Source: Tabrizicola sp.
GTDB lineage: Bacteria; Pseudomonadota; Alphaproteobacteria; Rhodobacterales; Rhodobacteraceae
DNA: 64,000 nucleotides
Reading direction: 5' to 3'
NCBI RefSeq assembly: GCF_030373185.1
Contig: NZ_JAUCZH010000004.1
Span: 62,001-126,000, forward strand
Under the pieces are notes generated by a model. That model had not been told where the DNA came from. It did no database searches and was given only the letters and a program-made list of their open reading frames with translations. Made by a program: the position numbers and the translations under genes. This document shows, in pieces, positions 1-10,699 of the stretch. Each line of letters opens with the position of its first letter. The stretch's first letter is position 1.

Positions 1-204
1 TGAGCATGACAGACTTCCTTTGTTCTTGATCAGAACATAGGACGCCGCAGCGCAGCATTACAGGTCGGGATCGGGAAAGCCGTCATGCGCCAAACGCATG
101 GCTTGTGTCATTTTGCCGTAACGACAGGCAAAGCGCCCGAAAGCGCGGCACTCGATTGCAGATTTTTTCGCGGTCTTGCCGCGCATTGGCCTGACAAGCG
201 CCAG

Positions 205-1848
205 TTATCCCTGCAACAGCGCACGGGCCGCCGCGCGCGCTGCATCCGAGACGGTGTCACCGGCCAGCATCCGCGCAATTTCCTCGACCCGCTCGGACGC
301 GGCAAGGGCGGTGACGGTTGACAGCGTCTGGTCCGCGACCACCCGCTTTTCCACCCGCCAATGCCGCGCACCAAAGGCCGCGACTTGCGGCGAATGGGTC
401 ACCACAAGCACTTGCGCCCCGGTGGCCAGCGCCTGCAACCGCCGACCCACGGCATCGGCCGTCGCCCCGCCGACCCCGCGGTCAATCTCGTCGAAGATCA
501 GGGTCTGGCCGGGGCTGTCGCCCGTCAGGCAGACCTTCAGCGCAAGCAGGAACCGGCTCAGCTCGCCGCCCGAAGCGATCCGGTTCAGCGGACCGGAAGA
601 CGCGCCGGGGTTGGTGGCAACCGTAAAGGTCACCGCATCCATGCCATCCGGCCCGGGTTCTGCGGGCGCGAACTCGGTAACAAAGACCGCCCGTTCCATC
701 TTCAGCGGGGCCAGTTCCGCCGCCATGGCCGCATCAAGCCGCCCGGCCGCGTCACGCCGGACACTTGTCACCCGCGCGGCTTCGGCCTTGAAGGTCACAT
801 CGGCCTCGGCCACCGCCTTTTGCAGCCGGGAAATTCCTGCGGCCCCACCGTCGATCGCCGCCAGACGCGCCCGCAAGCCATCGGCAAACCCGCCCAGATC
901 ATCGGCCAGTACGCCATGCTTGCGCGCCAAGGCACGGATCGCGAACAGGCGTTCCTCGACCTGCTCCAGTTCACCGGGGTCAAAGTCCAGGGCCTCCAGC
1001 GCGACCTCGACGCCTTGCTGGGCTTCCCCCAGTTCGATCAGCGCCCGATTGAGCGCGGCAAGGGCCGGGTCAAGCCGCCCCTCGGCCTTGTCGGCGGCCC
1101 CTTCCAGCCAGCGCAGCGCATCGCGCATCCGGCCTTCGGCGCCCGCGTCCGACAAGGCGGCATGGCCCTTGGCCACATCTTCCCGAATCCGCGCGGCCCC
1201 CTGCATCAGGCGACGGCGCGCATCCAGCGCCGCGTCTTCGCCAGCTTCCGGGCTCAGCTTGTCCAGTTCGCCAACCGCATGGCGCAGGAATTCCTCTTCC
1301 GCGGCAGCCCGTTCCAGCATCGCCTCGGCCTCGGCCAAGGCGGCCCGCGCTGTCCGGCGGGCAGCCCAGGCCGCGCGCAAAGGGGCAAGGTCCAGTCCGG
1401 CATAGGCATCCAGAAGGGCGCGGTGGCCGCGCGGGTTCAAAAGGCCCCGATCATCATGCTGGCCGTGAAGCTCTACCAGATGCTCCGAAAGATCGCGCAG
1501 CACCTCGCCCGAGACGCGGCGGTCATTCACCCAGGCTGTCTTGCGACCATCCGCGAAGTTGACTCGGCGCAGGATCAACTCGCCCTCAGTGTCGATCCCG
1601 GCTTCCGACAGCACCTTGCGCGCGGCATGGCCAGCCGGCAGATCGAAGACCGCCGTCACCTCGCCTTGCGTTGCCCCTTGGCGGACAAGTTCCGCCCTGC
1701 CCCGCCAGCCCAGGACAAAACCCAGGGCATCGAGCAGGATCGACTTGCCTGCCCCTGTCTCACCGGTGAGCACATTGAGTCCGGCGCCAAGGTCCAGCGT
1801 CAGCCGATCAATGATCAGCACATCACGGATATCAAGACTTCGAAGCAT
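205..1848 (-). CDS. recN: DNA repair protein RecN
   Basis: MLRSLDIRDVLIIDRLTLDLGAGLNVLTGETGAGKSILLDALGFVLG Walker A and C-terminal LIFDEIDRGVGGATADAVGRRL; start taken at internal Met of the ORF 205..1878. Confidence 0.95.
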   Translation of the reverse strand: MLRSLDIRDVLIIDRLTLDLGAGLNVLTGETGAGKSILLDALGFVLGWRGRAELVRQGATQGEVTAVFDLPAGHAARKVLSEAGIDTEGELILRRVNFADGRKTAWVNDRRVSGEVLRDLSEHLVELHGQHDDRGLLNPRGHRALLDAYAGLDLAPLRAAWAARRTARAALAEAEAMLERAAAEEEFLRHAVGELDKLSPEAGEDAALDARRRLMQGAARIREDVAKGHAALSDAGAEGRMRDALRWLEGAADKAEGRLDPALAALNRALIELGEAQQGVEVALEALDFDPGELEQVEERLFAIRALARKHGVLADDLGGFADGLRARLAAIDGGAAGISRLQKAVAEADVTFKAEAARVTSVRRDAAGRLDAAMAAELAPLKMERAVFVTEFAPAEPGPDGMDAVTFTVATNPGASSGPLNRIASGGELSRFLLALKVCLTGDSPGQTLIFDEIDRGVGGATADAVGRRLQALATGAQVLVVTHSPQVAAFGARHWRVEKRVVADQTLSTVTALAASERVEEIARMLAGDTVSDAARAAARALLQG

Positions 1849-1887
1849 CTGGCCTGCCTGCGGGGTGCGCGCCTGCACGCACCATCC

Positions 1888-2727
1888 CTACAACCACTCG
1901 CCCCGGACCATCTGGCGATAGACCTGACGCAGCCAGCTTTCGCCCTTTGCCTCGGGTGACAGTCCCTTGCCCTTCAGCAGGCGGAAGCTGTCATCGTAGA
2001 AGGGCGAGGCCTGATAGTTGAAGCCAAGAATTGCCGCTGCGGTCTGTGCTTCATCACTCAGGCCAAGTCCGACATAGCTTTCCACCAGACGGTGCAAGGC
2101 TTCGGCGGTATGGGTCGTGGTCTGGAAATCCTGCACCACCACTCGGAACCGGTTGATCGCTGCGGTGTAGTGACGCCGTTTCAGATAGTAGCGCCCGACT
2201 TCCATTTCCTTTGCGGCCAACTGGTCGAAAGCAAGATCGAACTTCAGGATGGCCGAACGGGCGTATTCGCTGTTCGGATAGGTTTCGATCACGTCACGCA
2301 TGCCACGCAGGGCCTGGAACGTGATGCCCTGGTCACGGCCGACATCGTCAATCTGGTCGTAGTAGGACAGCGCCATGAGATAAAGCGCATAGGGGGCATC
2401 TTCATCGCCGGGGTAGAAATCAAGGAAACGCTGCGCCGCATCGCGGGCTTCGGGGTATTGCTTAGCCTTGTGGTGCGTGAAGGCCTGCATGATCAGGGCG
2501 CGCTTGGCGAATTCCGTATAGGGATAAAGCCGTTCGACTTCCTGGAAGTAGACCAGCGCATCTCTGGGCTTCTTGCCGGTTTCAAGTTCCAGCTCACCCT
2601 TCTTGAAGATTTCTTCCGCAGTATAGGTATCCAGCGCGCGCTCCTGCGGGCCACGCGAACAGCCGGCCAGCACCGCAACAACAAACGCCGCCTTTAGGAA
2701 CCCTGCGCCGGGGCGTCTGCCTGACAT
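1888..2727 (-). CDS. bamD: Outer membrane assembly lipoprotein BamD
   Basis: Lipobox VLAGC; TPR-like LYPYTEFAKRALIMQAFTHHKAKQYPEARDAAQRFLDFYP; located between lpxC and recN. Confidence 0.92.
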   Translation of the reverse strand: MSGRRPGAGFLKAAFVVAVLAGCSRGPQERALDTYTAEEIFKKGELELETGKKPRDALVYFQEVERLYPYTEFAKRALIMQAFTHHKAKQYPEARDAAQRFLDFYPGDEDAPYALYLMALSYYDQIDDVGRDQGITFQALRGMRDVIETYPNSEYARSAILKFDLAFDQLAAKEMEVGRYYLKRRHYTAAINRFRVVVQDFQTTTHTAEALHRLVESYVGLGLSDEAQTAAAILGFNYQASPFYDDSFRLLKGKGLSPEAKGESWLRQVYRQMVRGEWL

Positions 2728-2904
2728 TTTCCGCCTATCCAAACCTGCTGCCCCCGTCCGGTGCTGGTGACCAAAGCCCCGCCGAGAGCCCGACACCCGG
2801 GCGATTTGCCCCGTCTTTGCATCGTCCTAGCACAGAAAAATCCGGGGCGCAAAACGCCTTTCGTGACTTTCACAGGCCAATGATCGTGGCAACTGATGGC
2901 AGCG

Positions 2905-3858
2905 TCAGGCCCGAACCAGAGGCAGATCGCCCACATGCACGCCAACGCCCGGCAATTTGCCAAGGGTCTGCGGCCCGCAATCCACCATCCGCCATGCCTC
3001 GGGATCGGCAAAAAGCGCCCGCAGAAGCCGGTTTGTAAGCGCATGCCCGGCTCGGTCGCCAGTGTATCGACCCAGGATCGGCCCTCCGGCCAGCGCCAGA
3101 TCACCCAGCGCATCCAGCATCTTGTGACGCACCGGTTCATCAGCATGGCGCAGACCGCCCGGCGACAAGACCTTGTCACCCCGGAACACCACCGCATTTT
3201 CCATTGTGCCGCCAAGCGCAAGGCCGGCTTGGCGCATTGCGTCCACATCCACCTGACGGCAGAAGGTCCGACTGTCGCAAAGCTCGCGCACGAAAGCCCC
3301 GTTCGCCATGTTCAGCCGCCGGGTCTGCGTGCCGATCGCGGCATCCTCGAAAGATATGCGAAAGTCGATTTCCAGCATGTCAGCCGGGTCAAGCCGGGCC
3401 ACGGCGTCGCCGTCACGGACTTCTACCGATTTCAGGACGCGCACCGCACGCACGGGTGCATCAAGATCATCAAGGCCCGCTGCAAGGAACCCCTGCACGA
3501 AGGGGACGGCAGAGCCGTCCAGAATCGGAACCTCGGGGCCGTCAATTTCAATAAGCGCGTTATGGACAGCACTGCCGGAAAGGGCCGCCATGATATGCTC
3601 AATGGTCGAGACAGACACGCCAGCCGCATTTTCGACCACCGTGCAAAGCCTGGATGGGCTCACCGCATCCCAGCGGGCGGGGACCATCTGGTCCGCGTTG
3701 GTCACGTCCGTCCGGCGGAACCAGATCCCGTGATCAACGGGCGCCGGGCGCACGACCATCCGCACCGGCGCGCCGCTGTGAAGGCCACGTCCTGTGAAAG
3801 TGGCAGAGGATTTCAGGCTGTTCTGCACGTCTCGATCGACCTCATGTGGCGCGGGCAT
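2905..3858 (-). CDS. lpxC: UDP-3-O-acyl-N-acetylglucosamine deacetylase
   Basis: TFTGRGLHSGAPVRMVVRPAPVDHGIWFRRTD; STIEHIMAALSG; HKMLDALGDLALAG motifs. Confidence 0.95.
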   Translation of the reverse strand: MPAPHEVDRDVQNSLKSSATFTGRGLHSGAPVRMVVRPAPVDHGIWFRRTDVTNADQMVPARWDAVSPSRLCTVVENAAGVSVSTIEHIMAALSGSAVHNALIEIDGPEVPILDGSAVPFVQGFLAAGLDDLDAPVRAVRVLKSVEVRDGDAVARLDPADMLEIDFRISFEDAAIGTQTRRLNMANGAFVRELCDSRTFCRQVDVDAMRQAGLALGGTMENAVVFRGDKVLSPGGLRHADEPVRHKMLDALGDLALAGGPILGRYTGDRAGHALTNRLLRALFADPEAWRMVDCGPQTLGKLPGVGVHVGDLPLVRA

Positions 3859-3974
3859 TTACCGCCTGCATCCGCTTTTCCCTTAGCTATTCGCGCAAGG
3901 CTTGAAGCTCAACTCACTCTTTGTGACGATATGTAACACAGCTATTTTGCGCCCATGTCGTTGCAAACAAAGGA

Positions 3975-3998
3975 AAAGGCCCGGAAGTCCGGGCCTTT
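3975..3998 (-). terminator. Rho-independent terminator of ftsZ
   Basis: AAAGGCCCGGA/TCCGGGCCTTT inverted repeat with AG loop just downstream of the ftsZ stop; T-rich tract on the minus strand. Confidence 0.8.
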
Positions 3999-4023
3999 CC
4001 ATGTCAGTACCAACGTGGTGATC

Positions 4024-5676
4024 TCAGTTCGCCTGACGGCGCAGGAATGCGGGAATCTCGATCCGGTCTTGATCTGTCCCCATGTCATGTTCGTCCTCAT
4101 AGGCAGTCACTGGCGGCTGCGCGCGACCAGCCGGCGCAGCAACACGTTCGTTTGTCGCCTCAAGATGCCCCGCCATGCGATTGATCAGGGTGCCGATCCC
4201 GAAACGTGGTTTTGCCGCAGGGGCCAGCGGCGCAGCCGTGGGCGCGGGTGCAGTTGCGACCGGGGCCGGGCGACCAAACTTTGCCGCGCCATTTGCGGCG
4301 GGACGGGTGACTGCGGCCTGAAGCCGGGCCAGGGCCTCGGGCGATGGCTGACCCGCGGCGCGCGGGCGTGGGGCGACGAAATCTGCGGCGTCCGCCTCGA
4401 TTGCGGCCGGGGCCGACCGGATCAGCGAAGGTTGCGGCGCGGTCTGTGGCCGATAGGCCGGGGCAGGAACCTCGTCGACATAGTCATCGGCTTCCGCTTC
4501 CATTTCGGCATGGGAAGCCGCTGCGTCGAACAGGCCGATCGCAAGGGCATCGACCTCTTCTTCAAACTCCGGGACAGGATCGGCCACGACCGGGGCAGCA
4601 GCAACCGGCTGCTGTGCCACACGGGCAGCCTCGCCCGTTTGTGCCGGGTTCAGCGACAGCGGAGCCGCCATCGAACGCCGCGCCACGGGAACCTCTTGCC
4701 GGGCAGCCGAGGCGTCGATGCCTGTGGCCACGACCGAAACGCGGATGCGGCCTTCCATAGAGGTGTCCAGCGTGGAGCCGACGATGATATTGGCGTCCGG
4801 GTCCACCTTTTCGCGGATGATGTTTGCGGCTTCGTCCAGCTCGAACAACGTCAGGTCATGGCCGCCGGTAATGTTGATCAGCACACCCTTCGCGCCATGC
4901 AGGCTGATCTCGTCGAGAAGCGGGTTGGCAATCGCCTTTTCCGCCGCCTGCACCGCGCGATCCTCGCCCGAGGCTTCGCCGGTTCCCATCATCGCCTTGC
5001 CCATCTCGTCCATGACCGCGCGCACATCGGCAAAGTCGAGGTTGATCAGGCCGGGCCGCACCATCAGGTCGGTCACGCCCTTGACGCCCTGATACAGAAC
5101 GTCATCGGCCATCGCGAAGGCTTCGGTAAAGGTGGTGCGTTCGTTCGCGAGCCGGAAGAGGTTCTGGTTCGGGATGATGATCAGCGTATCCACGACCTTT
5201 TGCAGGGCATCGATCCCGTCCTCGGCCTGCTTCATCCGCTTGTTGCCTTCGAACTGGAAGGGCTTGGTCACGACGCCGACCGTCAGAACACCCAGCTCGC
5301 GCGCGGCTTGCGCGATGATCGGGGCTGCACCAGTGCCGGTGCCGCCGCCCATGCCAGCGGTGATGAAGCACATGTGAGCGCCCGCCAGATGGTCAACGAT
5401 CTCTTCGATCGTTTCTTCGGCTGCTGCGGCCCCCACGGTCGGCCGAGCGCCCGCACCCAGACCCTCGGTCACCTTGACACCCATCTGGATGCGCGCGTGG
5501 GCCCGGCTTTGCTGCAAGGCCTGCGCGTCGGTGTTGGCCACGACAAACTCTACCCCCTCAAGGGCCTGGTCGATCATGTTGTTGACCGCGTTGCCACCGG
5601 CCCCGCCCACACCAAAGACGGTGATGCGCGGCTTCAGTTCTTCACGCTCAGATGTCATCGTCAGATTGAGTGCCAT
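4024..5676 (-). CDS. ftsZ: Cell division protein FtsZ
   Basis: [14 protein letters not shown], tubulin signature [15 protein letters not shown]-terminal [13 protein letters not shown]; start at MALNLTM. Confidence 0.97.
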   Translation of the reverse strand: MALNLTMTSEREELKPRITVFGVGGAGGNAVNNMIDQALEGVEFVVANTDAQALQQSRAHARIQMGVKVTEGLGAGARPTVGAAAAEETIEEIVDHLAGAHMCFITAGMGGGTGTGAAPIIAQAARELGVLTVGVVTKPFQFEGNKRMKQAEDGIDALQKVVDTLIIIPNQNLFRLANERTTFTEAFAMADDVLYQGVKGVTDLMVRPGLINLDFADVRAVMDEMGKAMMGTGEASGEDRAVQAAEKAIANPLLDEISLHGAKGVLINITGGHDLTLFELDEAANIIREKVDPDANIIVGSTLDTSMEGRIRVSVVATGIDASAARQEVPVARRSMAAPLSLNPAQTGEAARVAQQPVAAAPVVADPVPEFEEEVDALAIGLFDAAASHAEMEAEADDYVDEVPAPAYRPQTAPQPSLIRSAPAAIEADAADFVAPRPRAAGQPSPEALARLQAAVTRPAANGAAKFGRPAPVATAPAPTAAPLAPAAKPRFGIGTLINRMAGHLEATNERVAAPAGRAQPPVTAYEDEHDMGTDQDRIEIPAFLRRQAN

Positions 5677-5881
5677 GGGTTTGCCCGTCCGTTTCTTGTC
5701 TGCCGCCTGTTTCTTTTCCGGCCTTGAATGCACCTGTCCCGTGTGCGTCAGGGGCCGACTTATCCCCGATTCTATCCACAACCTCGCCAAAGGTCACGAG
5801 AAAAAGACCGGAAAGCCGCAAAATATGGGGTCTTTGGCCCTCAACTCAGCGGTATTTCGCCCGTAGTGCAGAATGTGGTAG

Positions 5882-7216
5882 TCACCAGTTGTCCTTGAAC
5901 CATTTGACAGCCCGCCGCAGCGACCGTGCCGGATAGCGCTCGGCGGGGATCTCGAAATCCCACCATTCGTCTTGCGGATGCGCGGCAAAGAGGCAAAGGC
6001 CCACCGCGCTGGCAAAAGCCGCGCCCGTCGCCGCCTGAGGAAGACCCTGCACCCGCAAGGGCCGACCAAGACGTACGCGCTGACCGAGGATACGGGTCGC
6101 AAGGCCATCAAGCCCCGGAATCTGGCTGCCGCCGCCGGTCAGCACGATCTGCTGGCTTGGCAGGCTGTCGAACCCGGCAGCGTCCAGCGTGCCGCGCACT
6201 TCTTCCAGTATCTCCTCGACACGCGGGCGCATGATGCCGATCAGTTCCGTCCGGCTGATCTGGCGGCGGTCCTTCTCCCAGTCGCCACTTTCACCGCCGA
6301 TGTCGATCATCTCGCGGTCGTCCATGCCCGTGGCGTAAAGCCCCCCGTGCCGCGTCTTGATCCGTTCGGCCACCGCCATCGGAACCTGCAAGCCCTTGGA
6401 GATGTCCGAGGTCACATGGTCGCCGCCCATCCGCACCGAGTCTGCATAGATCATGTGCTTCTTCATGAAGATCGACAGGCCCGTGGCCCCACCGCCCATG
6501 TCGATGCAGGCGGCCCCCAGTTCCTGTTCGTCCTCAACCAGACTGGACACGCCCGACACATAGGCCGAAGACGCGATCCCGGCCAGTTCAAGGTCACAGC
6601 GCTTGATGCAATAAAGCAGGTTCTGCACCACATCGCCGTCGACCGACAACAGGTGCATGTCCACTGCCAGCCGATGCCCGATCTGCCCACGCGGATCGCC
6701 AAGGCCGGACCGGTGATCCAGCGCGAAGTTCACCGGCTGGGCATGCAGCACTTCGCGCCCCTGCCCCAGATCCGGCACATCGCAGGAAGCAAGGACACGG
6801 CTGACGTCCTGTTCGGTGACAACGCTGTCCTGCAATTCCCATTCGCCCGCCAGCCCATAGCTGCGAGGTTCCGCCCCCGAGAAGCAGGCAATGACATGGT
6901 CAACCCGGACATTCGCCATCTTCTGCGCGGCCTGCACCGCCGTGCGGATCGCGCGTTCGGTTTCATTCATCACGGCAATCTCGCCAAAGCGGACCCCGCG
7001 CGAGCGTGTCGTCGCAGCACCGATCACCCGGAACTGGCTTTGCCCGGCCATTGGCCCGACCCCATCTTGCTCGCGCATCCGATCCGGCCCGTCAAAGCGC
7101 AGGACAAGACAGGCAATCTTCGAGGTGCCTACATCCAGAATGGCTATCACGCCGCGCTGCATGGCAGCCTTGCGCATGTTCCGCATCGCGCGTTGCGAAG
7201 TATAGAGATCGGTCAC
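5882..7216 (-). CDS. ftsA: Cell division protein FtsA
   Basis: Actin-like ATPase: VIAILDVGTSKIACLVLRF, CIDMGGGATGLSIF, IVLTGGGSQIPGL. Confidence 0.95.
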   Translation of the reverse strand: MTDLYTSQRAMRNMRKAAMQRGVIAILDVGTSKIACLVLRFDGPDRMREQDGVGPMAGQSQFRVIGAATTRSRGVRFGEIAVMNETERAIRTAVQAAQKMANVRVDHVIACFSGAEPRSYGLAGEWELQDSVVTEQDVSRVLASCDVPDLGQGREVLHAQPVNFALDHRSGLGDPRGQIGHRLAVDMHLLSVDGDVVQNLLYCIKRCDLELAGIASSAYVSGVSSLVEDEQELGAACIDMGGGATGLSIFMKKHMIYADSVRMGGDHVTSDISKGLQVPMAVAERIKTRHGGLYATGMDDREMIDIGGESGDWEKDRRQISRTELIGIMRPRVEEILEEVRGTLDAAGFDSLPSQQIVLTGGGSQIPGLDGLATRILGQRVRLGRPLRVQGLPQAATGAAFASAVGLCLFAAHPQDEWWDFEIPAERYPARSLRRAVKWFKDNW

Positions 7217-8136
7217 AGTTCGTTCTCCACGGTTTCAATGCCTTGCGCGCGACGCATGTCGCGCAGGGCATTGGGACTAAGACGAAGGGTTGGGCGGTGG
7301 TCAGACCGCAGATCGACGCTCAGGATGTCGCGGTTCATGATGTCTTGCACATGGTCCAGCGCCAGCAGCCGTTCCAGCGCCTGAACCGGGTTGTCTTCGG
7401 GAAGAAGAATGCGCTGCTCACGGTCCAGCACGATGTCCCAGCGCCGTTCGCCCATGCGGACAAGGCCGCGGATGCGCTGGGACAGCGGCCCGGCGGCGGC
7501 AATCAGATCAAGCGCCTCGGCGGCGGCTAGGTCGGCCCCGTCCCCGGCAATCAGCGGCAGGTCCGGGCGGTCAGCGCGCGACAACAGACCAGCAACGCGG
7601 TGGCCGCCATCATCGACCAATGTCAGCCCGGCATCGGTGCGCCAGACGGCGACCGGGATCCGTTCGGTGATCACCACCTGCAAGACACCACCGGACCGAA
7701 CCCGAAGGTCGGCCTTCTTGACCGCGTCAAGCGCCTCGATCCGCCCGCGCACCGCATCAAGGTCTATGTCGAACGAAGACATCGGCAAGGCCAGCGCCAG
7801 CCGCGAGCGAACCGCCTCGGCCAGATCGTCGGACGCCCCTTCGATCGAGGCGAGAGAGACCCGGAATTCGGGTCTCGCCTCGAACTCCTCGCGCATGTCG
7901 GTCAGCCGGCTGACCAGCATGTCCCGGTTCTGTGCGCTCGACAACCAGATCGCGGCTCCGCCGACGACCAAAAGGGTCGGAAGCCCGGTCCGCAGGAACA
8001 TCCGTACATAGGGGGTCAGCATCATGCGCTGCGCCCTGTAGGCCCATTTGCTTGGCGCAGGATCGCGCCGAACCGGGCGCGCAGCGCCCCGCATGGCGGG
8101 ATTGGCTACCGGACGGCGGGCGATCAGCGGTTGCAT
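7213..8136 (-). CDS. ftsQ: Cell division protein FtsQ
   Basis: POTRA/FtsQ domain with one N-terminal TM; located between ddl and ftsA. Confidence 0.9.
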   Translation of the reverse strand: MQPLIARRPVANPAMRGAARPVRRDPAPSKWAYRAQRMMLTPYVRMFLRTGLPTLLVVGGAAIWLSSAQNRDMLVSRLTDMREEFEARPEFRVSLASIEGASDDLAEAVRSRLALALPMSSFDIDLDAVRGRIEALDAVKKADLRVRSGGVLQVVITERIPVAVWRTDAGLTLVDDGGHRVAGLLSRADRPDLPLIAGDGADLAAAEALDLIAAAGPLSQRIRGLVRMGERRWDIVLDREQRILLPEDNPVQALERLLALDHVQDIMNRDILSVDLRSDHRPTLRLSPNALRDMRRAQGIETVENEL

Positions 8137-9056
8137 GACGCGTCCTTCACCATCCAGTCGCACAGATCGGGAAAGGAGATACCGACCTGCGCAGCCTGTT
8201 CAGGCGCAAGCGAGGTGGGCGTCATCCCCGGCTGGGTATTGGTTTCCAGAAGGATCAGCCCGTCCAGGCCGCGGGCTTCGTCCCAGCGGAAATCGGTGCG
8301 GCTGACGCCCCGGCATCCAAGTGCCAGATGCGCGCGGCGGGCATAGTCAAGGCAGGCCTCGGTGATCTCATCCGGCACTTCGGCGGGGACCACATGGCGC
8401 GATCCGCCGACCTTGTATTTTGCGTCGTAATCATACCAGCCGTCAGTGATGATGTCGGTGACGCCCAGAGCCCGATCCCCCATCACCGTGGTCGTCATCT
8501 CGCGGCCCGGCGCATAGGTTTCCACCATCACCAGATCTGGCATCGACGCCGCCAGTCGCGGCGCGTTCGACCCCGGATGCACGATGTACACGCCGACCGA
8601 CGACCCTTCGTTGTTCGGCTTCACCACATAGGGTGGCGGCAGGGCGTGGCCCGCCTCTACCGCCTCTTTCGTCACGACAACGCTTTCGACAATCGGCAGG
8701 CCAGCGGCGACATAGACCTCTTTGGTCTTGGCCTTGTCCATCGCAAGCGCCGAGGCCAGCACCCCGGAATGGGTGTAGGGAATGCGCAGCCATTCCAGAA
8801 TGCCCTGCACGCAGCCATCTTCGCCCCAGCGGCCATGCAGGGCGTTGAAACAGACATCGGGTTTGATTTCAGCCAGCCGCACAGGCAGATCGAGGCCGCA
8901 ATCGACCTCAACCACCTGATATCCAGCCGCCCGGAGGGCCACAGCGCATTCGCGCCCTGAAACGAGAGAGACCTCCCGCTCTGCGGAAAGCCCACCCATC
9001 AACACCGCCACTCTGGGGGGCATCCTGCTCGATGCGCCCGCCATGTCCTGCCTCAT
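8124..9056 (-). CDS. ddl: D-alanine--D-alanine ligase
   Basis: [74 protein letters not shown]. An alternative Met start lies at 9044. Confidence 0.96.
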   Translation of the reverse strand: MRQDMAGASSRMPPRVAVLMGGLSAEREVSLVSGRECAVALRAAGYQVVEVDCGLDLPVRLAEIKPDVCFNALHGRWGEDGCVQGILEWLRIPYTHSGVLASALAMDKAKTKEVYVAAGLPIVESVVVTKEAVEAGHALPPPYVVKPNNEGSSVGVYIVHPGSNAPRLAASMPDLVMVETYAPGREMTTTVMGDRALGVTDIITDGWYDYDAKYKVGGSRHVVPAEVPDEITEACLDYARRAHLALGCRGVSRTDFRWDEARGLDGLILLETNTQPGMTPTSLAPEQAAQVGISFPDLCDWMVKDASCNR

Positions 9057-9080
9057 CCAGATCTTTTGCGATCCGTGATA

Positions 9081-10013
9081 TTATTTGTCTTGCGAGAATT
9101 CTCCGACCCGCATGATTTCCCACTCTAACGTGATACCGCTTGATTGGAAAACCTTTTTTCGCACATCCTCGCCCAGATTTTCCAGATCGGCGGCTGTGGC
9201 CCCGTCTGCGTTGATCAGAAAGTTGGAATGCATGGGCGACATCTGCGCCCCGCCCAGCCGCGCGCCGCGCATACCGGCATCATCAATCACCTTCCAGGCC
9301 TTCAACTCATGCGTGTCATCGGCAGCGCCTGTGCTGCTGCGCCCCAAGGGGTTGCGGAAGGTGCTGCCGGCTGAGCGGTCCCTGGTCGGCTGGCTGGCAT
9401 CGCGTTTGGCGATCTGGTCGGCCATCTTCGCCTCAAGCGCCGCAGGGTCGCCCGGACCGGCGCGGAAGGTGGCGGATATGATGACCGCGCCTTCAGGCAA
9501 CGCGCTTTGCCGGTAGCCCAGGGACAGGGCCGAGGCAGGCAGCGCAAGCACCTCGCCAGCGCGGGTGACAATGCAAACTTCTTCCAGTACATCAGAGACA
9601 TAGCTGCCATAGCAACCCGCGTTCATCCGCACCGCACCGCCAATGCTGCCGGGGATGGTGCGCAGGAAAGTCAGGTCCAGCCCCGCCTCTGCCGCCTTCC
9701 GCGCCACATGCGCATCCAGTGCGGCGGCGCCTGCGGTGACACGGTCCCCTTCAATGGTGATCGCGTTAAAGCCACGGCCAAGGCGGATCACGACCGCTCG
9801 CAACCCGCCATCGCGCACGATCAGGTTTGATCCCACACCCATCGGAAATACCGCAACGGCAGGATCGAGCGCGGCAAGGAATGCGGCCAGATCAGCCTCG
9901 TCCGCCGGCAGAAACAGCCAGTCCGCCGGCCCGCCGACGCGCAGCCATGTCAGGTCCGACAGCAGTCGGTTCGGCGTCAGCGTGCCGCGAGGGGTGGGAA
10001 GTTCAGCCGTCAT
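9081..10013 (-). CDS. murB: UDP-N-acetylmuramate dehydrogenase
   Basis: [54 protein letters not shown]. Confidence 0.95.
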   Translation of the reverse strand: MTAELPTPRGTLTPNRLLSDLTWLRVGGPADWLFLPADEADLAAFLAALDPAVAVFPMGVGSNLIVRDGGLRAVVIRLGRGFNAITIEGDRVTAGAAALDAHVARKAAEAGLDLTFLRTIPGSIGGAVRMNAGCYGSYVSDVLEEVCIVTRAGEVLALPASALSLGYRQSALPEGAVIISATFRAGPGDPAALEAKMADQIAKRDASQPTRDRSAGSTFRNPLGRSSTGAADDTHELKAWKVIDDAGMRGARLGGAQMSPMHSNFLINADGATAADLENLGEDVRKKVFQSSGITLEWEIMRVGEFSQDK

Positions 10014-10114
10014 TGCGGCTTTCTGGGATGGTTTCAGCATCTGCGCAAGAGGCGTTCATGGCAGCATTGGACGGGAGCGTCCTGTGCGGCGGCCACGCCC
10101 CGGCCACCGCCCGA

Positions 10115-10360
10115 CTAACCCAACTGGCGGCGCAACCACCGCCAGAGATAGACCACCGGCCAGCGCAGGATCGATGCGCCCGCAGCCAGGACCAGCATCC
10201 CAAGGATCGGCCCGCCCTCATAGGTCACCCAGCCCAGCAGCGGCACGCCAACGGCAATCAGCACATAGGCCGCCCGCCAGTGCTTGTCGCGCGAGGGGAA
10301 CATTGCGATCACATTCGCCGCGACAAGCCAGACGAGGCAAAGGCTGAGGGGAAGGATCAT
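10115..10360 (-). CDS. DUF2484 family membrane protein, copy 2
   Basis: MILPLSLCLVWLVAANVIAMFPSRDKHWRAAYVLIAVGVPLLGWVTYEGGP; start overlaps the preceding stop by ATGA. Confidence 0.75.
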   Translation of the reverse strand: MILPLSLCLVWLVAANVIAMFPSRDKHWRAAYVLIAVGVPLLGWVTYEGGPILGMLVLAAGASILRWPVVYLWRWLRRQLG

Positions 10361-10623
10361 TTCTCCAGTTCCTTCGGCAGGGGGGCAGGACGACCAAGAG
10401 CCCGGCGCAGGAAGTAGCGAAGCGGATTGCGGAACATCGACAGGAAGGCAAACAGGCCCAGCGCCAGCCAAAGCCAGCCATGGACCCAGCCGATCCAGAC
10501 CAGCAGCACCGGCGCCGCGACCAGCAAGGTGATCCCCGGCAGCATCTGCTGGCGCATCGGCAACATGGCCGTGACCGCCGAGGCCAACACCCAAAGGCAG
10601 CCAAAGAGCAGCGGCGCGCTCAT
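10357..10623 (-). CDS. DUF2484 family membrane protein, copy 1
   Basis: MSAPLLFGCLWVLASAVTAMLPMRQQMLPGITLLVAAPVLLVWIGWVHG; located between murC and murB. Confidence 0.75.
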   Translation of the reverse strand: MSAPLLFGCLWVLASAVTAMLPMRQQMLPGITLLVAAPVLLVWIGWVHGWLWLALGLFAFLSMFRNPLRYFLRRALGRPAPLPKELEK

Positions 10624-10699
10624 GACGCCACCGCCAGAAAGGGGGGGGCAACAAATCCCTTGGAAGGAATTTGCAAGCCTCTTGGAAAAGTCTCGCGCG

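Noticed and set aside
361-1959. 532-aa plus-strand ORF antisense to recN
   Set aside because: High-GC shadow ORF; recN on the minus strand has clear family motifs over the same span
3955-5727. 590-aa plus-strand ORF antisense to ftsZ
   Set aside because: Shadow ORF with His/Arg-rich composition; ftsZ is unambiguous
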